Positions 34,962 to 45,107 are shown, counted from the stretch's first letter. The stretch is 64,000 nt of DNA from Klenkia soli (GCF_900103975.1 NZ_FNIR01000009.1:124001-188000); one strand, 5' to 3'. Translations and numbers: made by a program. The notes: generated from the sequence alone by a model not told the origin.

Positions 34962-36166
34962 CCGGCAGCATGATCGGCCCCGACCGGCTCGCCGTCCTCC
35001 GCGCGGCCACCGACGGCCTGCAGCCGCCGTTCGCCGTCGTCGACCTCGACGCCTACGACGCCAACGCCGACGCCCTGGTGGCCCGCGCCGCGCCCGGCAC
35101 CACCATCCGGCTGGCCAGCAAGTCCGTGCGCTCCCGCCCGCTGGCCGCCCGCGCCCTGGCCCGGCCCGGCTTCGCGGGCGTCCTGGCGCTCACCCTGCCC
35201 GAGGCGCTGTGGCTGGCCGCCGACCACGCCGACGTCGTCGTCGGCTACCCCAGCACCGACACCGACGCGATCGCCGCGCTGGCCGCCGACCCGCAGCTGG
35301 CCGAACGGGTGACCTTGATGGTCGACTCCGTCGAGTCCCTGGACGTCGTCGAGGCCGCGGTCGGGCGCGCACCGGCCGCCCCGGTGAAGGTCTGCCTGGA
35401 CCTGGACGCCGCCCTCGAGCTGCTCGGCGGCCGGGTGCACCTGGGCCCGCTGCGCTCGCCCGTGCGCACCCCGGCGCAGGCGGTGGCGCTGGCCCGCGCG
35501 GTGCTGGCCCGGCCGTGGCTGCACCTCGACGGGCTGATGGCCTACGAGGGCCAGGTCGCGGGGATGGGCGACGTCATCGGCAACCCGCTGCGGCAGGCCG
35601 CCGTCCGGGCGATGCAGCGCGCGTCGAGCCGGGAGATCGCGCAGCGCCGGGCCGCCGTCGTGGCCGCCGTGTCGGCGCTGGCCCCGCTGCGGTTCGTCAA
35701 CGGCGGCGGCACCGGGTCGGTCGAGCAGACCTCCGCCGAGCCCGCGGTCACCGAGGTGGCCGCCGGCTCGGGCCTCTACGCCCCGGCGCTGTTCGACTCC
35801 TACCGCAGGTTCCGGGCCCGGCCCGCGGCCTACTTCGTGCAGCCGGTGGTGCGCCGTCCCTCCGCGGGGGTGGCCACCGCGCTGGGCGGCGGCTGGGTCG
35901 CCTCGGGCCCGCCCGGCGCGGACCGGCAGCCGACCATCGCCTGGCCACCCGGCCTGCGCTACAACCCCCTCGAGGGCGCCGGCGAGGCGCAGACCCCGCT
36001 GCTGGGCGCCGCCGCGGCGGGCCTGCGGCTGGGTGACCGGGTCTGGTTCCGGCACGCCAAGGCCGGCGAGCTGTGCGAGCGGGTGAACCAGCTGCACCTG
36101 GTGGCCGGCGACGAGCTGGTCGGCACCGCGGCCACCTACCGCGGCGAGGGCAAGGCCTTCCTGTGA
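34958..36166 (+). CDS. PLP-dependent amino acid deaminase/aldolase (D-threonine aldolase-like)
   Basis: A 402-residue fold-type III PLP enzyme. The alanine-racemase-like N-terminal barrel starts PFAVVDLDAYDANADAL and carries the PLP lysine in RLASKSVRS. The glycine loop VNGGGTGSVEQT would hold the phosphate. The C-terminal D-serine-dehydratase-like domain ends FRHAKAGELCERVNQLHLV, with the metal-binding His and Cys of D-threonine aldolase/D-serine dehydratase. It would cleave or deaminate a D-amino acid. GTG 34958 overlaps the TetR stop (GTGA); ATG 34970 is an alternative. The amidohydrolase follows with the same overlap. Confidence 0.85.
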   Translation: MTGSMIGPDRLAVLRAATDGLQPPFAVVDLDAYDANADALVARAAPGTTIRLASKSVRSRPLAARALARPGFAGVLALTLPEALWLAADHADVVVGYPSTDTDAIAALAADPQLAERVTLMVDSVESLDVVEAAVGRAPAAPVKVCLDLDAALELLGGRVHLGPLRSPVRTPAQAVALARAVLARPWLHLDGLMAYEGQVAGMGDVIGNPLRQAAVRAMQRASSREIAQRRAAVVAAVSALAPLRFVNGGGTGSVEQTSAEPAVTEVAAGSGLYAPALFDSYRRFRARPAAYFVQPVVRRPSAGVATALGGGWVASGPPGADRQPTIAWPPGLRYNPLEGAGEAQTPLLGAAAAGLRLGDRVWFRHAKAGELCERVNQLHLVAGDELVGTAATYRGEGKAFL

Positions 36167-36906
36167 GGCTGGTCGACACCCACCTGCACGTCGTCGACCC
36201 GGCGTTCCCGCTGGTCGCCAACCAGGGCTTCCTGCCCGAGCCGTTCACGGTGGCCGACTACCGCGCCCGGACGGCGGGGCTCGGCGTCGTCGGCGGGGCC
36301 GTGGTCTCCGGGTCCTTCCAGGCCTTCGACCAGGGCTACCTGCTCGCGGCGCTCGAGCTGCTGGGCCCGGGGTTCGTCGGCGTCACGCAGCTGCCGGCCG
36401 ACGTCCCCGACGCCGAGGTGCTGCGGCTGGACGCCGCGGGGGTGCGCGCCGTGCGGTTCAACCTGCGGCGCGGCGGCTCGGCGCCGGTCGGCGACCTGGA
36501 CCGGCTGGCCCGCCGGGTGCACGACCTGGCCGGCTGGCACGCCGAGCTGTACGTCGACTCCCGCGACCTCGCCGAGCTGGCCCCGGTGCTGCGCCGGCTG
36601 CCGCAGGTGACGGTGGACCACCTCGGCCTGCACGCCGACGGCCTGCCCGACCTGCTGGACCTCGTCGAGCACGGCGCGGTGGTCAAGGCGACCGGCTTCG
36701 GCCGGGTGGAGCTGGACGTCGAGGCCGCGGTCACCGCGATCCTGGCCGTCGACCCGCGGGCACTGATGGCCGGCACCGATCTGCCCAGCACGCGCGCGAG
36801 CCGCCCCTTCGCCGACGAGGACCTCGACCTCCTGGGAGAGGCAGCCGGCGAGCACGCGGAAGCGGTGCTGGAGCACAACGCCCGCCACCTCTACCGCCTG
36901 CCCTAG
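36163..36906 (+). CDS. amidohydrolase family 2 (TIM-barrel) protein
   Basis: A 247-residue metal-dependent hydrolase. It begins RLVDTHLHVVDP with the HxH metal motif, has VDHLGLHADGLPDL in mid-barrel and ends MAGTDLPSTR, giving the late Asp. Such proteins act on lactones or do decarboxylation. It is somewhat shorter than usual. GTG 36163 overlaps the aldolase stop by four bases, so TetR, aldolase and amidohydrolase form one translationally coupled operon. Its TAG at 36904-36906 overlaps the TAG of convergent glpD through the shared palindrome CTAG. Confidence 0.85.
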   Translation: MRLVDTHLHVVDPAFPLVANQGFLPEPFTVADYRARTAGLGVVGGAVVSGSFQAFDQGYLLAALELLGPGFVGVTQLPADVPDAEVLRLDAAGVRAVRFNLRRGGSAPVGDLDRLARRVHDLAGWHAELYVDSRDLAELAPVLRRLPQVTVDHLGLHADGLPDLLDLVEHGAVVKATGFGRVELDVEAAVTAILAVDPRALMAGTDLPSTRASRPFADEDLDLLGEAAGEHAEAVLEHNARHLYRLP

Positions 36907-38402
36907 GCGGTCAGCACGGCCTCGGCTGCCGCCTGCGCGGCCTGGCGGTCGGCCGGCACCAGGCCGATCCTCGTGCGGCGGTCCAGCAGGTCGGCGACCG
37001 TGCGCGCGCCCTCGGCGGCCACCGCGAAGCGCAGCTCCCCCACCGTCTCGGGGCGGCCCTCGACCAGCGGCGCCGCGCCCAGGGCCAGCACCTGCGGCGC
37101 CTCGGTGCCGTACCGGGCGACCAGCCGGGCCGGCGCCGGCACCCGGTCCAGCGCCCGTCGGGGAGCGGCCCCGACCAGCGGCAGCCGGGCGGTGACCGAC
37201 CGGCCGGCACCCCGGCCCAGCAGCGCCACGGCGGCGTCGACGGTCTCCTCGGCCATCGCCCGGTAGGTGGTGAGCTTGCCGCCGACCACCGTCAGCACCG
37301 ACCCGGAGCGGTGCAGCAGGTGCTTGCGGGAGAGGTCGGCGGTGGCGTCCCCCGGCCCCGTCCCGGCCGAGGCCGGCAGCACCAGGGGGCGCAGGCCGGC
37401 GTAGGCGCCGACGACGTCCGCGCTGGTCAGCGGGTCGGCCAGCACCCGGTTCACCGTGCTCAGCAGCTGCTCGACCTCGGCGGCCGAGGGCTGCGGGTCG
37501 TCGTCGGGTGCAGGGCCCTCGACCGGCTCGTCGGTGATGCCCAGGAACACCAGGCCGGTGTCCTGCGGCAGCGCGAACACGTAGCGCGAGCGCGAGCCCG
37601 GCAGCGGCACGGTGAGCGCGGCGGTCGGCGACCCCAGCCGGTCGGCCCGCACCACCAGGTGCGACCCCCGGGACGGCGAGAGCCGGATGCCGTCGTCCAG
37701 CGCGGCCGACCAGACGCCGGCCGCGTTCACCACCACCCCGGCCTCCACCTCCACCTGCCGGCCCTCGACCTGGACGGTCGCCGTCCTGCCGTCCACGCCG
37801 ACCACGGAGGCCCCCGTGAGGACGCCGGCCCCGTACCCGGCAGCCGTGCGGGCCAGCGCGACCACCAGCCGGGCGTCGTCCACCAGCCGGCCGTCCCAGA
37901 ACGCGACTCCCCCACCCCCGGCCCGCACCCCGGGCAACCAGGCGGAGACCTGGTCGGCGTCCACCCGCCGGGCGCGCGGCAGGGATCCGCGACCGCCGCG
38001 CACCGACGTCCGCACGGCATCGCCGAGCACGCCGCCGAGGCCGGCCACGGCGGCGACGTCCCGGCCCGCGGCGTCGGGCACGCAGAACGCCAGCGGCTCG
38101 ACCAGGTGCGGCGCGGTGACCCCCATGAGGACGGCGCGCTCGCGGGCCGACTCCCGGGCCAGCCCGATCTCCCCGTGGGCCAGGTAGCGCAGCCCGCCGT
38201 GCACCAGCTTCGAGGACCACCGGCTGGTACCGGCCGCGAGGTCGGCGCGCTCGCAGAGCAGCACCGACAGCCCGCGGGAGGCGGCGTCCAGGGCCACCCC
38301 GGCGCCGGTCACCCCGCCGCCCACCACGAGGACGTCGACCGCCGCACCCAGCCGGTCGAGGTCGCGCTGCCGCCGGTCGCCGTCCAGCCGGGTTCCCCTC
38401 AC
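36903..38402 (-). CDS. glpD: glycerol-3-phosphate dehydrogenase/oxidase
   Basis: A 499-residue FAD-dependent enzyme oxidising glycerol 3-phosphate to DHAP at the membrane. FAD motif VLVVGGGVTGAGVALDAASR is near the N-terminus, then SRWSSKLVHGGLRYL, a GlpD hallmark, and later GGKLTTYRAMAEETVD. The C-terminal DAO_C-like cap is present. GTG 38402 is chosen because GGAAGG lies 9 bases upstream; GTG 38408 is possible. It diverges from the AGPS-like oxidase at 38476 with 73 bases between. No glpF or glpK is near. Confidence 0.92.
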   Translation of the reverse strand: MRGTRLDGDRRQRDLDRLGAAVDVLVVGGGVTGAGVALDAASRGLSVLLCERADLAAGTSRWSSKLVHGGLRYLAHGEIGLARESARERAVLMGVTAPHLVEPLAFCVPDAAGRDVAAVAGLGGVLGDAVRTSVRGGRGSLPRARRVDADQVSAWLPGVRAGGGGVAFWDGRLVDDARLVVALARTAAGYGAGVLTGASVVGVDGRTATVQVEGRQVEVEAGVVVNAAGVWSAALDDGIRLSPSRGSHLVVRADRLGSPTAALTVPLPGSRSRYVFALPQDTGLVFLGITDEPVEGPAPDDDPQPSAAEVEQLLSTVNRVLADPLTSADVVGAYAGLRPLVLPASAGTGPGDATADLSRKHLLHRSGSVLTVVGGKLTTYRAMAEETVDAAVALLGRGAGRSVTARLPLVGAAPRRALDRVPAPARLVARYGTEAPQVLALGAAPLVEGRPETVGELRFAVAAEGARTVADLLDRRTRIGLVPADRQAAQAAAEAVLTA

Positions 38403-38475
38403 GACCACCCACCTTCCCAGGCGGAGTCGGTGCGCGGCGCCCCGACCCGAGCCCTCGACCCGGCAGACTGTCCCG

Positions 38476-40161
38476 GTGGCCGAGCAACCGGAACTGACCA
38501 TCCAGGGCTGGGGTCCCCCGGGGACCCGCGTCGCGCACGTGGCCGACGGGTCGCTGGAGCTGACCCCCGACGCCGCGATCAAGCGCACCCTGCCCAAGGC
38601 CGCCCGCAAGCACCTGGCCCGCGAGCTGGGCTGGACGCCGCGCAGCACCCCGCCGGTACCCGTCGAGTCGATCGAGCTGGCCCCCAGCCGACTGCCGGTG
38701 CCGGTCCGCGCCGAGCTGGTGACCCTGCTCGGGGTCGAGAACGTCCGCGACGACCGGGAGTCCCGGCTGCGCCGCACCGGCGGCAAGAGCTACCTGGACC
38801 TGCTCCGCCGCCGCTCCGGCGACGCCACCGACGCACCGGACGCCGTCCTCACCCCGGCCGACACGGCCCAGACCGCCGCGCTGCTGGAGCTGTGCAGCCG
38901 GCACGGGGTGGTCGTCGTCCCGTTCGGCGGGGGCACCAGCGTGGTCGGCGGGCTGTCGGGCACCGACGTCGACGACCGGCCCGTGGTGGTGGTCGACCTG
39001 GCCCGCATGGCCGGGGTGGTGTCGGTCGACGTCCCCTCCTCGCTGGTCACCGCGGGGCCGGGGATGCGCGGCCCCGCCCTCGAGGACGCCCTCGCCGAGC
39101 ACGACCTGACGCTGGGCCACCTGCCGCAGAGCTGGGAGTTCGCGACCCTGGGCGGCTACGCGGCCACCCGCAGCGCCGGTCAGGCGTCCACCGGCGTCGG
39201 CCGCTTCGACGACCTGGTCGAGGGGCTCACCCTGGCCACCCCGACCGGCGTCCTGGAGGTCGGGCACGCCCCCGCCTCGGCCGCCGGCCCCGACCTGCTC
39301 GGCCTGGCCGTCGGCTCCGAGGGCACGTTGGGGGTGATCACCGAGGTCACCCTGCGGGTCCGCCCCCGACCGCGCACCGAGGGCTACGAGGGCTGGTCCT
39401 TCCGCAGCTGGGCGGCCGGGCTGGCGGCCCTGCAGCGGCTGGCCCGGCACGACCTGCTGCCCGACGTCGTGCGCCTGAGCGACCCCGACGAGACCCGGGC
39501 CAACCTGGTGCTGGCCGGCGGCGCCGGCGCCCGGGCGCTGCGCGGGGCCCTGCGCGGCCGCGGGCACGGCAGCGGCTGCCTGCTGGTCGTCGGGTGGCAG
39601 GGGCTGCCCACGATCGTCCGCGCCCGGCAGCGGGCGGCCAGCTCGCTGCTGCGCGAGGACGGCGGCAAGCGCGCCGGCACCCGCGTCGGCGAGGCGTGGG
39701 AGCGCCACCGCTTCGAGGGCCCCTACCTGCGCGACCGGCTGCTGGACCTCGGCCTGCTGGTCGAGACGCTGGAGACCGCGGCGACCTGGAGCGCGCTGCC
39801 CACGGTGTACGACGCGGCCCGCCGGGCGCTGCGCGAGTCGCTGTCCACCCCCGGGACGCAGCCGCTGGTGATGACCCACCTCTCGCACGGCTACGCCACC
39901 GGCGCCTCGCTGTACCTGACGGTGCTCGCCGACCGCGACGACGACCTGCCGATCCAGCAGTGGCTGACGGCCAAGCGGGCGGCCACCGACGCGGTGCTGG
40001 CCGCGGGGGGCACCCTCACCCATCACCACGCGGTGGGTGCCGACCACCGCCCGTGGCTGGACCGCGAGATCGGGACGCTCGGGGTGGACGTGCTGCGCGC
40101 GGTCAAGGCCACGCTGGACCCGGCCGGGATCTGCAACCCGGGGGTGCTGCTGCCCTCCTGA
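38476..40161 (+). CDS. FAD-linked oxidase, alkyldihydroxyacetonephosphate synthase-like
   Basis: A 561-residue VAO-type flavoprotein. The N-terminal part has [19 protein letters not shown]. The FAD domain has [16 protein letters not shown] and [22 protein letters not shown] followed by [14 protein letters not shown]. The C-terminal FAD-oxidase domain carries the triple His of AGPS in [13 protein letters not shown]. Eukaryotic AGPS exchanges acyl for alkyl in ether lipid synthesis; actinobacterial homologues are mostly untested. GTG 38476 follows CAGACT by 6 bases. It diverges from glpD, whose product DHAP is the backbone of the AGPS substrate. Confidence 0.85.
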   Translation: MAEQPELTIQGWGPPGTRVAHVADGSLELTPDAAIKRTLPKAARKHLARELGWTPRSTPPVPVESIELAPSRLPVPVRAELVTLLGVENVRDDRESRLRRTGGKSYLDLLRRRSGDATDAPDAVLTPADTAQTAALLELCSRHGVVVVPFGGGTSVVGGLSGTDVDDRPVVVVDLARMAGVVSVDVPSSLVTAGPGMRGPALEDALAEHDLTLGHLPQSWEFATLGGYAATRSAGQASTGVGRFDDLVEGLTLATPTGVLEVGHAPASAAGPDLLGLAVGSEGTLGVITEVTLRVRPRPRTEGYEGWSFRSWAAGLAALQRLARHDLLPDVVRLSDPDETRANLVLAGGAGARALRGALRGRGHGSGCLLVVGWQGLPTIVRARQRAASSLLREDGGKRAGTRVGEAWERHRFEGPYLRDRLLDLGLLVETLETAATWSALPTVYDAARRALRESLSTPGTQPLVMTHLSHGYATGASLYLTVLADRDDDLPIQQWLTAKRAATDAVLAAGGTLTHHHAVGADHRPWLDREIGTLGVDVLRAVKATLDPAGICNPGVLLPS

Positions 40162-40199
40162 GGGTTTGGACCGCGCCCCGGGCGGACACCCACCGCTCC

Positions 40200-40547
40200 A
40201 TGAGCCAGGACGTCGAGAACAGCGCGCCCGAGCACGGCTCCATCGAGCTCGTCGACGACGGGCAGCTGCTCGTGTTCACCGGCGAGATCGACAAGGACGT
40301 CGTCCGGCACTTCCGGCTGATGGTCCGGCCGGCCGACTGGCCGAGCCGGGTGGACGCCCGCGAGGTGACCTTCATGAGCTCGGCCGGGCTGGAGCTGATG
40401 GTGCACCTGGCCCGCAAGCAGAAGCGGGCCGGCGCCGAGCTCGAGGTCGTCGAGCCCCCCACGTCGCTGCGGCTGCTGCTGAACCAGACCGGCCTCAACC
40501 GGGTGTTCCGCTCGGTGCCGGCCCCGGCCCCGGTCACGCCCGCCTGA
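40200..40547 (+). CDS. STAS domain anti-anti-sigma factor-like protein
   Basis: A 115-residue single STAS domain with [15 protein letters not shown] and the phosphorylation-site segment [16 protein letters not shown]. The Ser pair is where SpoIIAA-type antagonists are phosphorylated by anti-sigma kinases. It would bind and neutralise an RsbW/SpoIIAB-like kinase. No anti-sigma or sigma gene is beside it. ATG 40200 starts 38 bases after the AGPS-like gene. It converges with a small membrane protein gene. Confidence 0.85.
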   Translation: MSQDVENSAPEHGSIELVDDGQLLVFTGEIDKDVVRHFRLMVRPADWPSRVDAREVTFMSSAGLELMVHLARKQKRAGAELEVVEPPTSLRLLLNQTGLNRVFRSVPAPAPVTPA

Positions 40548-40575
40548 GCTCGGCGGCCAACGCCACCAGCTCGGC

Positions 40576-40797
40576 TCAGCGCGACCGGCCCACCGGCGGC
40601 AGCTTGGCGGCCAGGCTGCGGGACAGGAACCCGCCGATGACCGCGGACAGCACCCCGACGAGGACGACGAAGCCCGTGCCGACCTGCTCGGCGCCCAGGG
40701 CCGCCAGCCCGAAGAAGCAGAGCGCGGCCACCGCCACGGCGAGGCCGAGGCCGAGCACCACGACGAACCAGGCGGGTTGCTGCTCCTCGTTCTCCAC
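40576..40797 (-). CDS. small membrane protein, two predicted TM helices
   Basis: A 73-residue protein of no known family. Two hydrophobic segments (about 9-31 and 39-58) are joined by a short Gly/Glu loop, with a basic C-terminus [12 protein letters not shown]. The GTG start at 40797 is only 16 bases from the divergent arcA ATG, so promoters of the pair must overlap the coding sequences. A role with arginine deiminase is only positional. I regard it as real because of codon use and clean boundaries. Confidence 0.65.
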   Translation of the reverse strand: MENEEQQPAWFVVVLGLGLAVAVAALCFFGLAALGAEQVGTGFVVLVGVLSAVIGGFLSRSLAAKLPPVGRSR

Positions 40798-40813
40798 AGG
40801 GCACAGTCTGCCC

Positions 40814-42013
40814 ATGACTTCTCCCCTGGTCACCAGCGAGGTCGGTCGACTGCGCACCGTCGTGCTGCACCGGCCGGGCGCCGAGCTCCGCCGGCTCACC
40901 CCGCGCAACAACGACGAGCTGCTCTTCGACGGCGTGCCCTGGGTGGCCCGCGCCCAGGAGGAGCACGACGCGTTCGCCGCCGCGCTGACCGACCGCGGGG
41001 TCGAGGTGCTGCACGTGGACCGGCTGCTCAGCGAGGTGCTCGAGATCCCGGCGGCGCGCGAGCAGCTGGTCGCCGCCGCCGTCGACGACCCGCGCATCGG
41101 GGCCACCCTGCAGCGGGCGTGCGTCGACCACCTGTCGGGGCTGGCCTCGGCCGACCTGGCCGCGGCGCTGATCGGCGGGCTGGCCCACGACGAGCTGCCC
41201 GGCGCCCGCGGCCTGGCCTTCGAGCTCATGGGCCAGGGCGACTTCGTCGTGCGGCCGCTGCCCAACCTGCTGTTCACCCGCGACTCCAGCGTCTGGGTCG
41301 GCGACCAGGTGGCGGTGACCTCGCTGACCATGCCGGCCCGGCACCGCGAGTCCACGATCACCGGGGCGATCTACGCCCACCACCCCCGCTTCGGCGGGCC
41401 GCAGCGGCTCTACGACCCCTCGCTGGAGCACCTCGAGGGCGGTGACGTCCTGCTGCTGGCGCCCGGGGTGCTGGCCGTCGGCGTCGGCGAGCGGACCACC
41501 GCCGGCGGGGCCGAGCGGCTGGCCCGGCGGGTGTTCGCCCGCGGGCTCGCGCACACCGTGCTGGTCGTCCCCATCGCCCAGGAGCGGGCCACCATGCACC
41601 TGGACACCATCGCCACGATGGTCGACGTCGACGCCATGGTCATGTACCCCGCGGTGGCCGACACCCTGGCCGCCTGGACCGTGCGCTCCGGTGACGACCC
41701 CGACCACGGCGACCTGCGCATCACCGGCCCGCAGCCGTTCCTCACCGCCGCCTCGGCCGCCATGGGCATCGACCGGCTGCGGTTGATCGACACCGGCCTG
41801 GACCCGGTCACCGCCGAGCGCGAGCAGTGGGACGACGGCAACAACACGCTGGCCCTGGGGCCCCGCCTGGCGGTCGCCTACGAGCGGAACACGGTGACCA
41901 ACAAGGCGCTGGAGGCCGCCGGGATCGAGGTGGTGGCGATCGCCGGCGACCAGCTGGGCAGCGGCCGCGGGGGTCCGCGGTGCATGAGCTGCCCGGTCGT
42001 CCGGGACGCCTGA
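40814..42013 (+). CDS. arcA: arginine deiminase
   Basis: A 399-residue enzyme hydrolysing L-arginine to citrulline and ammonia. It shows [60 protein letters not shown] and the catalytic-Cys motif GGPRCMSCP (Cys390). No ornithine carbamoyltransferase (arcB), carbamate kinase (arcC) or antiporter (arcD) adjoins it, so a full ATP-yielding pathway is not encoded here. ATG 40814 follows CACAGTCTGCCC, a -10-like box at leaderless distance. A hairpin at 42021-42040 ends it. Confidence 0.94.
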   Translation: MTSPLVTSEVGRLRTVVLHRPGAELRRLTPRNNDELLFDGVPWVARAQEEHDAFAAALTDRGVEVLHVDRLLSEVLEIPAAREQLVAAAVDDPRIGATLQRACVDHLSGLASADLAAALIGGLAHDELPGARGLAFELMGQGDFVVRPLPNLLFTRDSSVWVGDQVAVTSLTMPARHRESTITGAIYAHHPRFGGPQRLYDPSLEHLEGGDVLLLAPGVLAVGVGERTTAGGAERLARRVFARGLAHTVLVVPIAQERATMHLDTIATMVDVDAMVMYPAVADTLAAWTVRSGDDPDHGDLRITGPQPFLTAASAAMGIDRLRLIDTGLDPVTAEREQWDDGNNTLALGPRLAVAYERNTVTNKALEAAGIEVVAIAGDQLGSGRGGPRCMSCPVVRDA

Positions 42014-42020
42014 GCCGGGG

Positions 42021-42040
42021 TCGACAGGTCGTCCTGTCGA
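42021..42040 (+). terminator. hairpin after arcA
   Basis: TCGACAGG-tcgt-CCTGTCGA is a perfect 8-bp stem with a 4-base loop, eight bases after the arcA stop and in front of the chemoreceptor leader. Likely intrinsic terminator. Confidence 0.6.
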
Positions 42041-42173
42041 GGTGGGCGGGCCGGTCACCGACCTTTCCGGAACGAGTTCGGACTTTCGCGTGCACGGGTC
42101 GGTCGGCTCGGCCGAAGCCTGGTCCGCGACGAGGGCCTCCCCGCCGCGCCGACGCCAGGCCCCTGGAGGAACC

Positions 42174-43817
42174 ATGACCCGTCCGCCCACCCCGGCCCCC
42201 GCCCCGCGTGCGACGGACCACCGGCTGCTGCAGTGGTGGTACGACCGCCCGGTGCGCACGAAGGTGCTCGCGGTGGTGACGCTGGCCGCCCTGGTCTCGG
42301 TCGTCGTCGGGGTCCTCGGCGTGCTGGCCGCCGGCCGCAGCGCCGACGACACCCAGGCCCTCTACCGCGAGAACCTCCTCCGGGTGGCCGCGGCCGGGGA
42401 CATGCGCGCCGCGCTGACCGACGTCCGCATCGCCACCCGCGACGCCCTCATCGCGGCCACGCCGGCCGACGCCCAGACCGTGCTGGACGGCATCCCCGAC
42501 CTGCAGCAGGCCTTCGGGACCGCCGCCGACGACTACACCGGCGCCGGGTTGACCGGTGAGCGCGCCAGCACCCTGGCCGACGCCGAGCAGTCGTTCTCGG
42601 CCTACGTCACCGCGGTGCAGGACACGCTGGGCCCGCTGGCCCTCTCCGGCGACGAGGCCGGGTGGCGCACGGCCAACCAGTCGGTGGCCAAGCCGCTGGT
42701 CACCCAGGCCGAGTCCGACATCGACCGGCTGCGCAGCCTCGAGCGGAGCTCGGGGTCCGACGCAGCCACGACGGCGCAGGCCGCCTACCGCACCGACCGG
42801 CTCGAGGTCCTCGCGGTGATCGCGGTCGGCGCCGCCCTCGCCCTGGCCGCCGGCGCCTGGGTCGCCGCCGGTCTCGCCCGCGGGGTGCGGTGCGTGCAGG
42901 ACGTCGCCGAGGCCCTGGCCGCCGGCGACCTGACGAAGGCCAGCGCGTTCGGCACCCGGTGCGAGCTCGGGCAGATGAGCGCCGCCCTGGACGGCGCGGT
43001 GGTCAGCATCCGCGACGTCATGGACTCGGTGGCCCGCTCCGCCGACGCCGTCGCCGCCTCCTCCGAGGAGCTCTCCGCCTCCAGCTCGCAGATCTCGTCG
43101 GCCGCCGGCGAGACCTCGACCCAGACGTCCCTGGTGTCCTCGGCCGCCGACGAGGTCTCCCGGTCGGTGGCCACGGTGGCCGCCGGCGCCGAGGAGATGA
43201 GTGCGGCGATCCGGGAGATCGCGCAGTCGTCCGCCGACGCGGCCCGGGTGGCCGCCGACGCGGTCGGCGAGGCGGAGGCGACCAACGCCACGATCGCCAA
43301 GCTGGGGGTCTCGTCGAAGGAGATCGGCGACGTGGTCAAGGTGATCACCTCGATCGCGGAGCAGACGAACCTGCTGGCCCTCAACGCGACCATCGAGGCC
43401 GCCCGGGCCGGCGAGGCCGGCAAGGGCTTCGCCGTCGTCGCCAACGAGGTCAAGGAGCTGGCCCAGGAGACCGCCCGGGCCACCGAGGACATCGCCCGCC
43501 GGGTCGAGGCCATCCAGGCCGACACCGGGGGTGCGGTGACGGCGATCGGCCGCATCGGCACCGTCATCGGCCAGATCAACGACTACCAGCTGACCATCGC
43601 CAGCGCCGTCGAGGAGCAGACCGCGACGACGAACGAGATGTCCCGGTCGGTGGCCGAGGCCGCCGCGGGCACCACCGAGATCGCCGCCAACATCACCGGC
43701 GTCTCCGCGGCCGCCACCTCGACCACCCAGGCCCTGGGCCAGACCGGGCTCGCCGTGGACGAGCTGGCCCGGATGGCCGCGGAGATGCGGAGCGCGGTCT
43801 CCCGGTTCGTGCGCTGA
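42174..43817 (+). CDS. methyl-accepting chemotaxis protein
   Basis: A 547-residue transmembrane receptor. TM1 is at about 28-50 and a four-helix-bundle ligand domain at 55-205 (4HB_MCP-like, rich in DxR and AlaAsp repeats). TM2 is at about 211-236, then HAMP. The signalling domain tip is [20 protein letters not shown] followed by [14 protein letters not shown]. It would signal through CheW/CheA, implying the organism is motile; no other che genes are in the window. ATG 42174 follows GGAGGA by four bases. The leader is 160 bases long, including the arcA terminator. Confidence 0.93.
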   Translation: MTRPPTPAPAPRATDHRLLQWWYDRPVRTKVLAVVTLAALVSVVVGVLGVLAAGRSADDTQALYRENLLRVAAAGDMRAALTDVRIATRDALIAATPADAQTVLDGIPDLQQAFGTAADDYTGAGLTGERASTLADAEQSFSAYVTAVQDTLGPLALSGDEAGWRTANQSVAKPLVTQAESDIDRLRSLERSSGSDAATTAQAAYRTDRLEVLAVIAVGAALALAAGAWVAAGLARGVRCVQDVAEALAAGDLTKASAFGTRCELGQMSAALDGAVVSIRDVMDSVARSADAVAASSEELSASSSQISSAAGETSTQTSLVSSAADEVSRSVATVAAGAEEMSAAIREIAQSSADAARVAADAVGEAEATNATIAKLGVSSKEIGDVVKVITSIAEQTNLLALNATIEAARAGEAGKGFAVVANEVKELAQETARATEDIARRVEAIQADTGGAVTAIGRIGTVIGQINDYQLTIASAVEEQTATTNEMSRSVAEAAAGTTEIAANITGVSAAATSTTQALGQTGLAVDELARMAAEMRSAVSRFVR

Positions 43818-43820
43818 GCC

Positions 43821-43859
43821 CGGGGTGCGCTCCCCCGTCAGCCCGGGGAGCGCACCCCG
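43821..43859. terminator. 15-bp bidirectional terminator hairpin
   Basis: CGGGGTGCGCTCCCC (43821-43835) and GGGGAGCGCACCCCG (43845-43859) are perfect complements. The loop contains the stop of the minus-strand oxidase (43838-43840). The stem starts three bases after the chemoreceptor stop and serves both convergent genes. Confidence 0.75.
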
Positions 43860-45049
43860 AGCGCCTCGACCTGCGGCGAGCTGAACACCCGGTCGGGGTC
43901 CAGCGCGTCGAACAGCGCCCGGGCCTCGGCCAGCCGGGGCACGACGGCGGCGACGTCCCTGACCGTGTGCGCCTTGCCCCAGTGCGGCCGGGCCCCGACG
44001 GCGCTGAGGACCTCGCTGACCAGCGGCACCGCCACCTCGCGCGCCCCGGCGGTGCGGCGCCAGGTGAAGTGGACGGCGAGCGAGTCACGGCCGTGCGCCA
44101 TCGAGAGCCACAGGGCGTCGGCGGCCACCGTGCGCAGCTCGCTCACCACCAGGTGCTCGCGGATCCGGTCCCCCACCCCGGCCACGGCCGCGATCGCCGC
44201 GGCGGCGTCGGCCCGGTCGACGAAGAACTCGGACTGGATCTCGTCGCCGTTGCTGGGGGTGGCGTCGTGCCGGAAGTGCGGGAGCCGCTCGTGCCACGGC
44301 CCGGGCAGCCCGCCCTGCGGCGTCACGTTGCCGACGATCTCGTCGGTGATCCGGTCCCGGCTCACCGGGTCACGGGGGGCACCGAGCAGCTCGTCGGGCA
44401 CCTCCGCCGGCAACCGGGTCTTCACCCACAGGTCGGCCGTGCCGTCCCACCGGGTGAAGGCGCTGACGCTGTCGCCGGCCCCGAAGGCCTCGTGCACCTC
44501 GGCCGTCGCGGCACCGCGGTACACGTCCTGCCGGACGTCGTAGGTCGGCTCGGTGGCCAGCACCAGCTCGGTGACCACGCCGATCGAGCCCAGCGCCACG
44601 GCCTGCGCCGCGACGTCGTCCCCGGTGACCGTGCGCAGCTCGCCGTCCGGGCCGACCAGGGTGAACCCGCGCACCGCGGTGGCCAGCGCACCGGCCCGGT
44701 CGCCGGACCCGTGGGTGCCGGTGGCGACGGCGCCGCCGACCGAGATGTGCGGCAGCGACCCCAGGTTGTGCAGGGCGCGGCCCTGCCGGTGCAGCTCGCG
44801 GGCCAGCGCGCCGAACGTCGTCCCCGCGGTGACCACGACCGTGCCGTCGGGGCGGACGTCGACCCGGTCGGCCAGCGCGGTGAGGTCCAGCAGCACGCCC
44901 GGTGAGTCCGCCAGACCGTTGAAGGTGTGCCGGGTGCCCAGCGCCCGGACGGCGGTCGCGCCCCGCACCACCTCCTGCAGGTGGGCGACGTCCCGTGGGC
45001 GCACCACCGGTGCGGCGTAGCGGTGGGTGCCGGCCCAGTCCAGCTCCAC
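43838..45049 (-). CDS. FAD-binding alditol/aldonolactone oxidase
   Basis: A 403-residue VAO-family oxidase. The covalent-flavin His lies in RALGTRHTFNGLAD, the FAD segment is GSLPHISVGGAVATGTHGSG, and the ALO-type C-terminal domain carries PHWGKAHT. These match Streptomyces alditol (xylitol) oxidase, which oxidises alditols to aldoses with H2O2 release. GTG 45049 is chosen because GGAGGA lies 6 bases upstream; upstream in-frame GTGs at 45073 and 45082 lack this. It diverges from an SMR exporter gene and converges with the chemoreceptor. Confidence 0.88.
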   Translation of the reverse strand: MELDWAGTHRYAAPVVRPRDVAHLQEVVRGATAVRALGTRHTFNGLADSPGVLLDLTALADRVDVRPDGTVVVTAGTTFGALARELHRQGRALHNLGSLPHISVGGAVATGTHGSGDRAGALATAVRGFTLVGPDGELRTVTGDDVAAQAVALGSIGVVTELVLATEPTYDVRQDVYRGAATAEVHEAFGAGDSVSAFTRWDGTADLWVKTRLPAEVPDELLGAPRDPVSRDRITDEIVGNVTPQGGLPGPWHERLPHFRHDATPSNGDEIQSEFFVDRADAAAAIAAVAGVGDRIREHLVVSELRTVAADALWLSMAHGRDSLAVHFTWRRTAGAREVAVPLVSEVLSAVGARPHWGKAHTVRDVAAVVPRLAEARALFDALDPDRVFSSPQVEALGVRSPG

Positions 45050-45107
45050 GCGGGGTCCTCCGTCGACGGTCACGACGACCACCGTAGGCGGACGGTAGAA
45101 CTGGACG

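Noticed and set aside
36136-40047. A minus-strand open frame of about 1300 codons opposite several genes
   Set aside because: It is Gly/Arg/Pro-rich without any domain and runs across glpD, the AGPS-like gene and the amidohydrolase. It arises from GC-rich third positions.
40162-40199. SigB-type promoter before the STAS gene
   Set aside because: GGTTT is present but GGGCGGA falls at the wrong spacing and lacks GGGTA.
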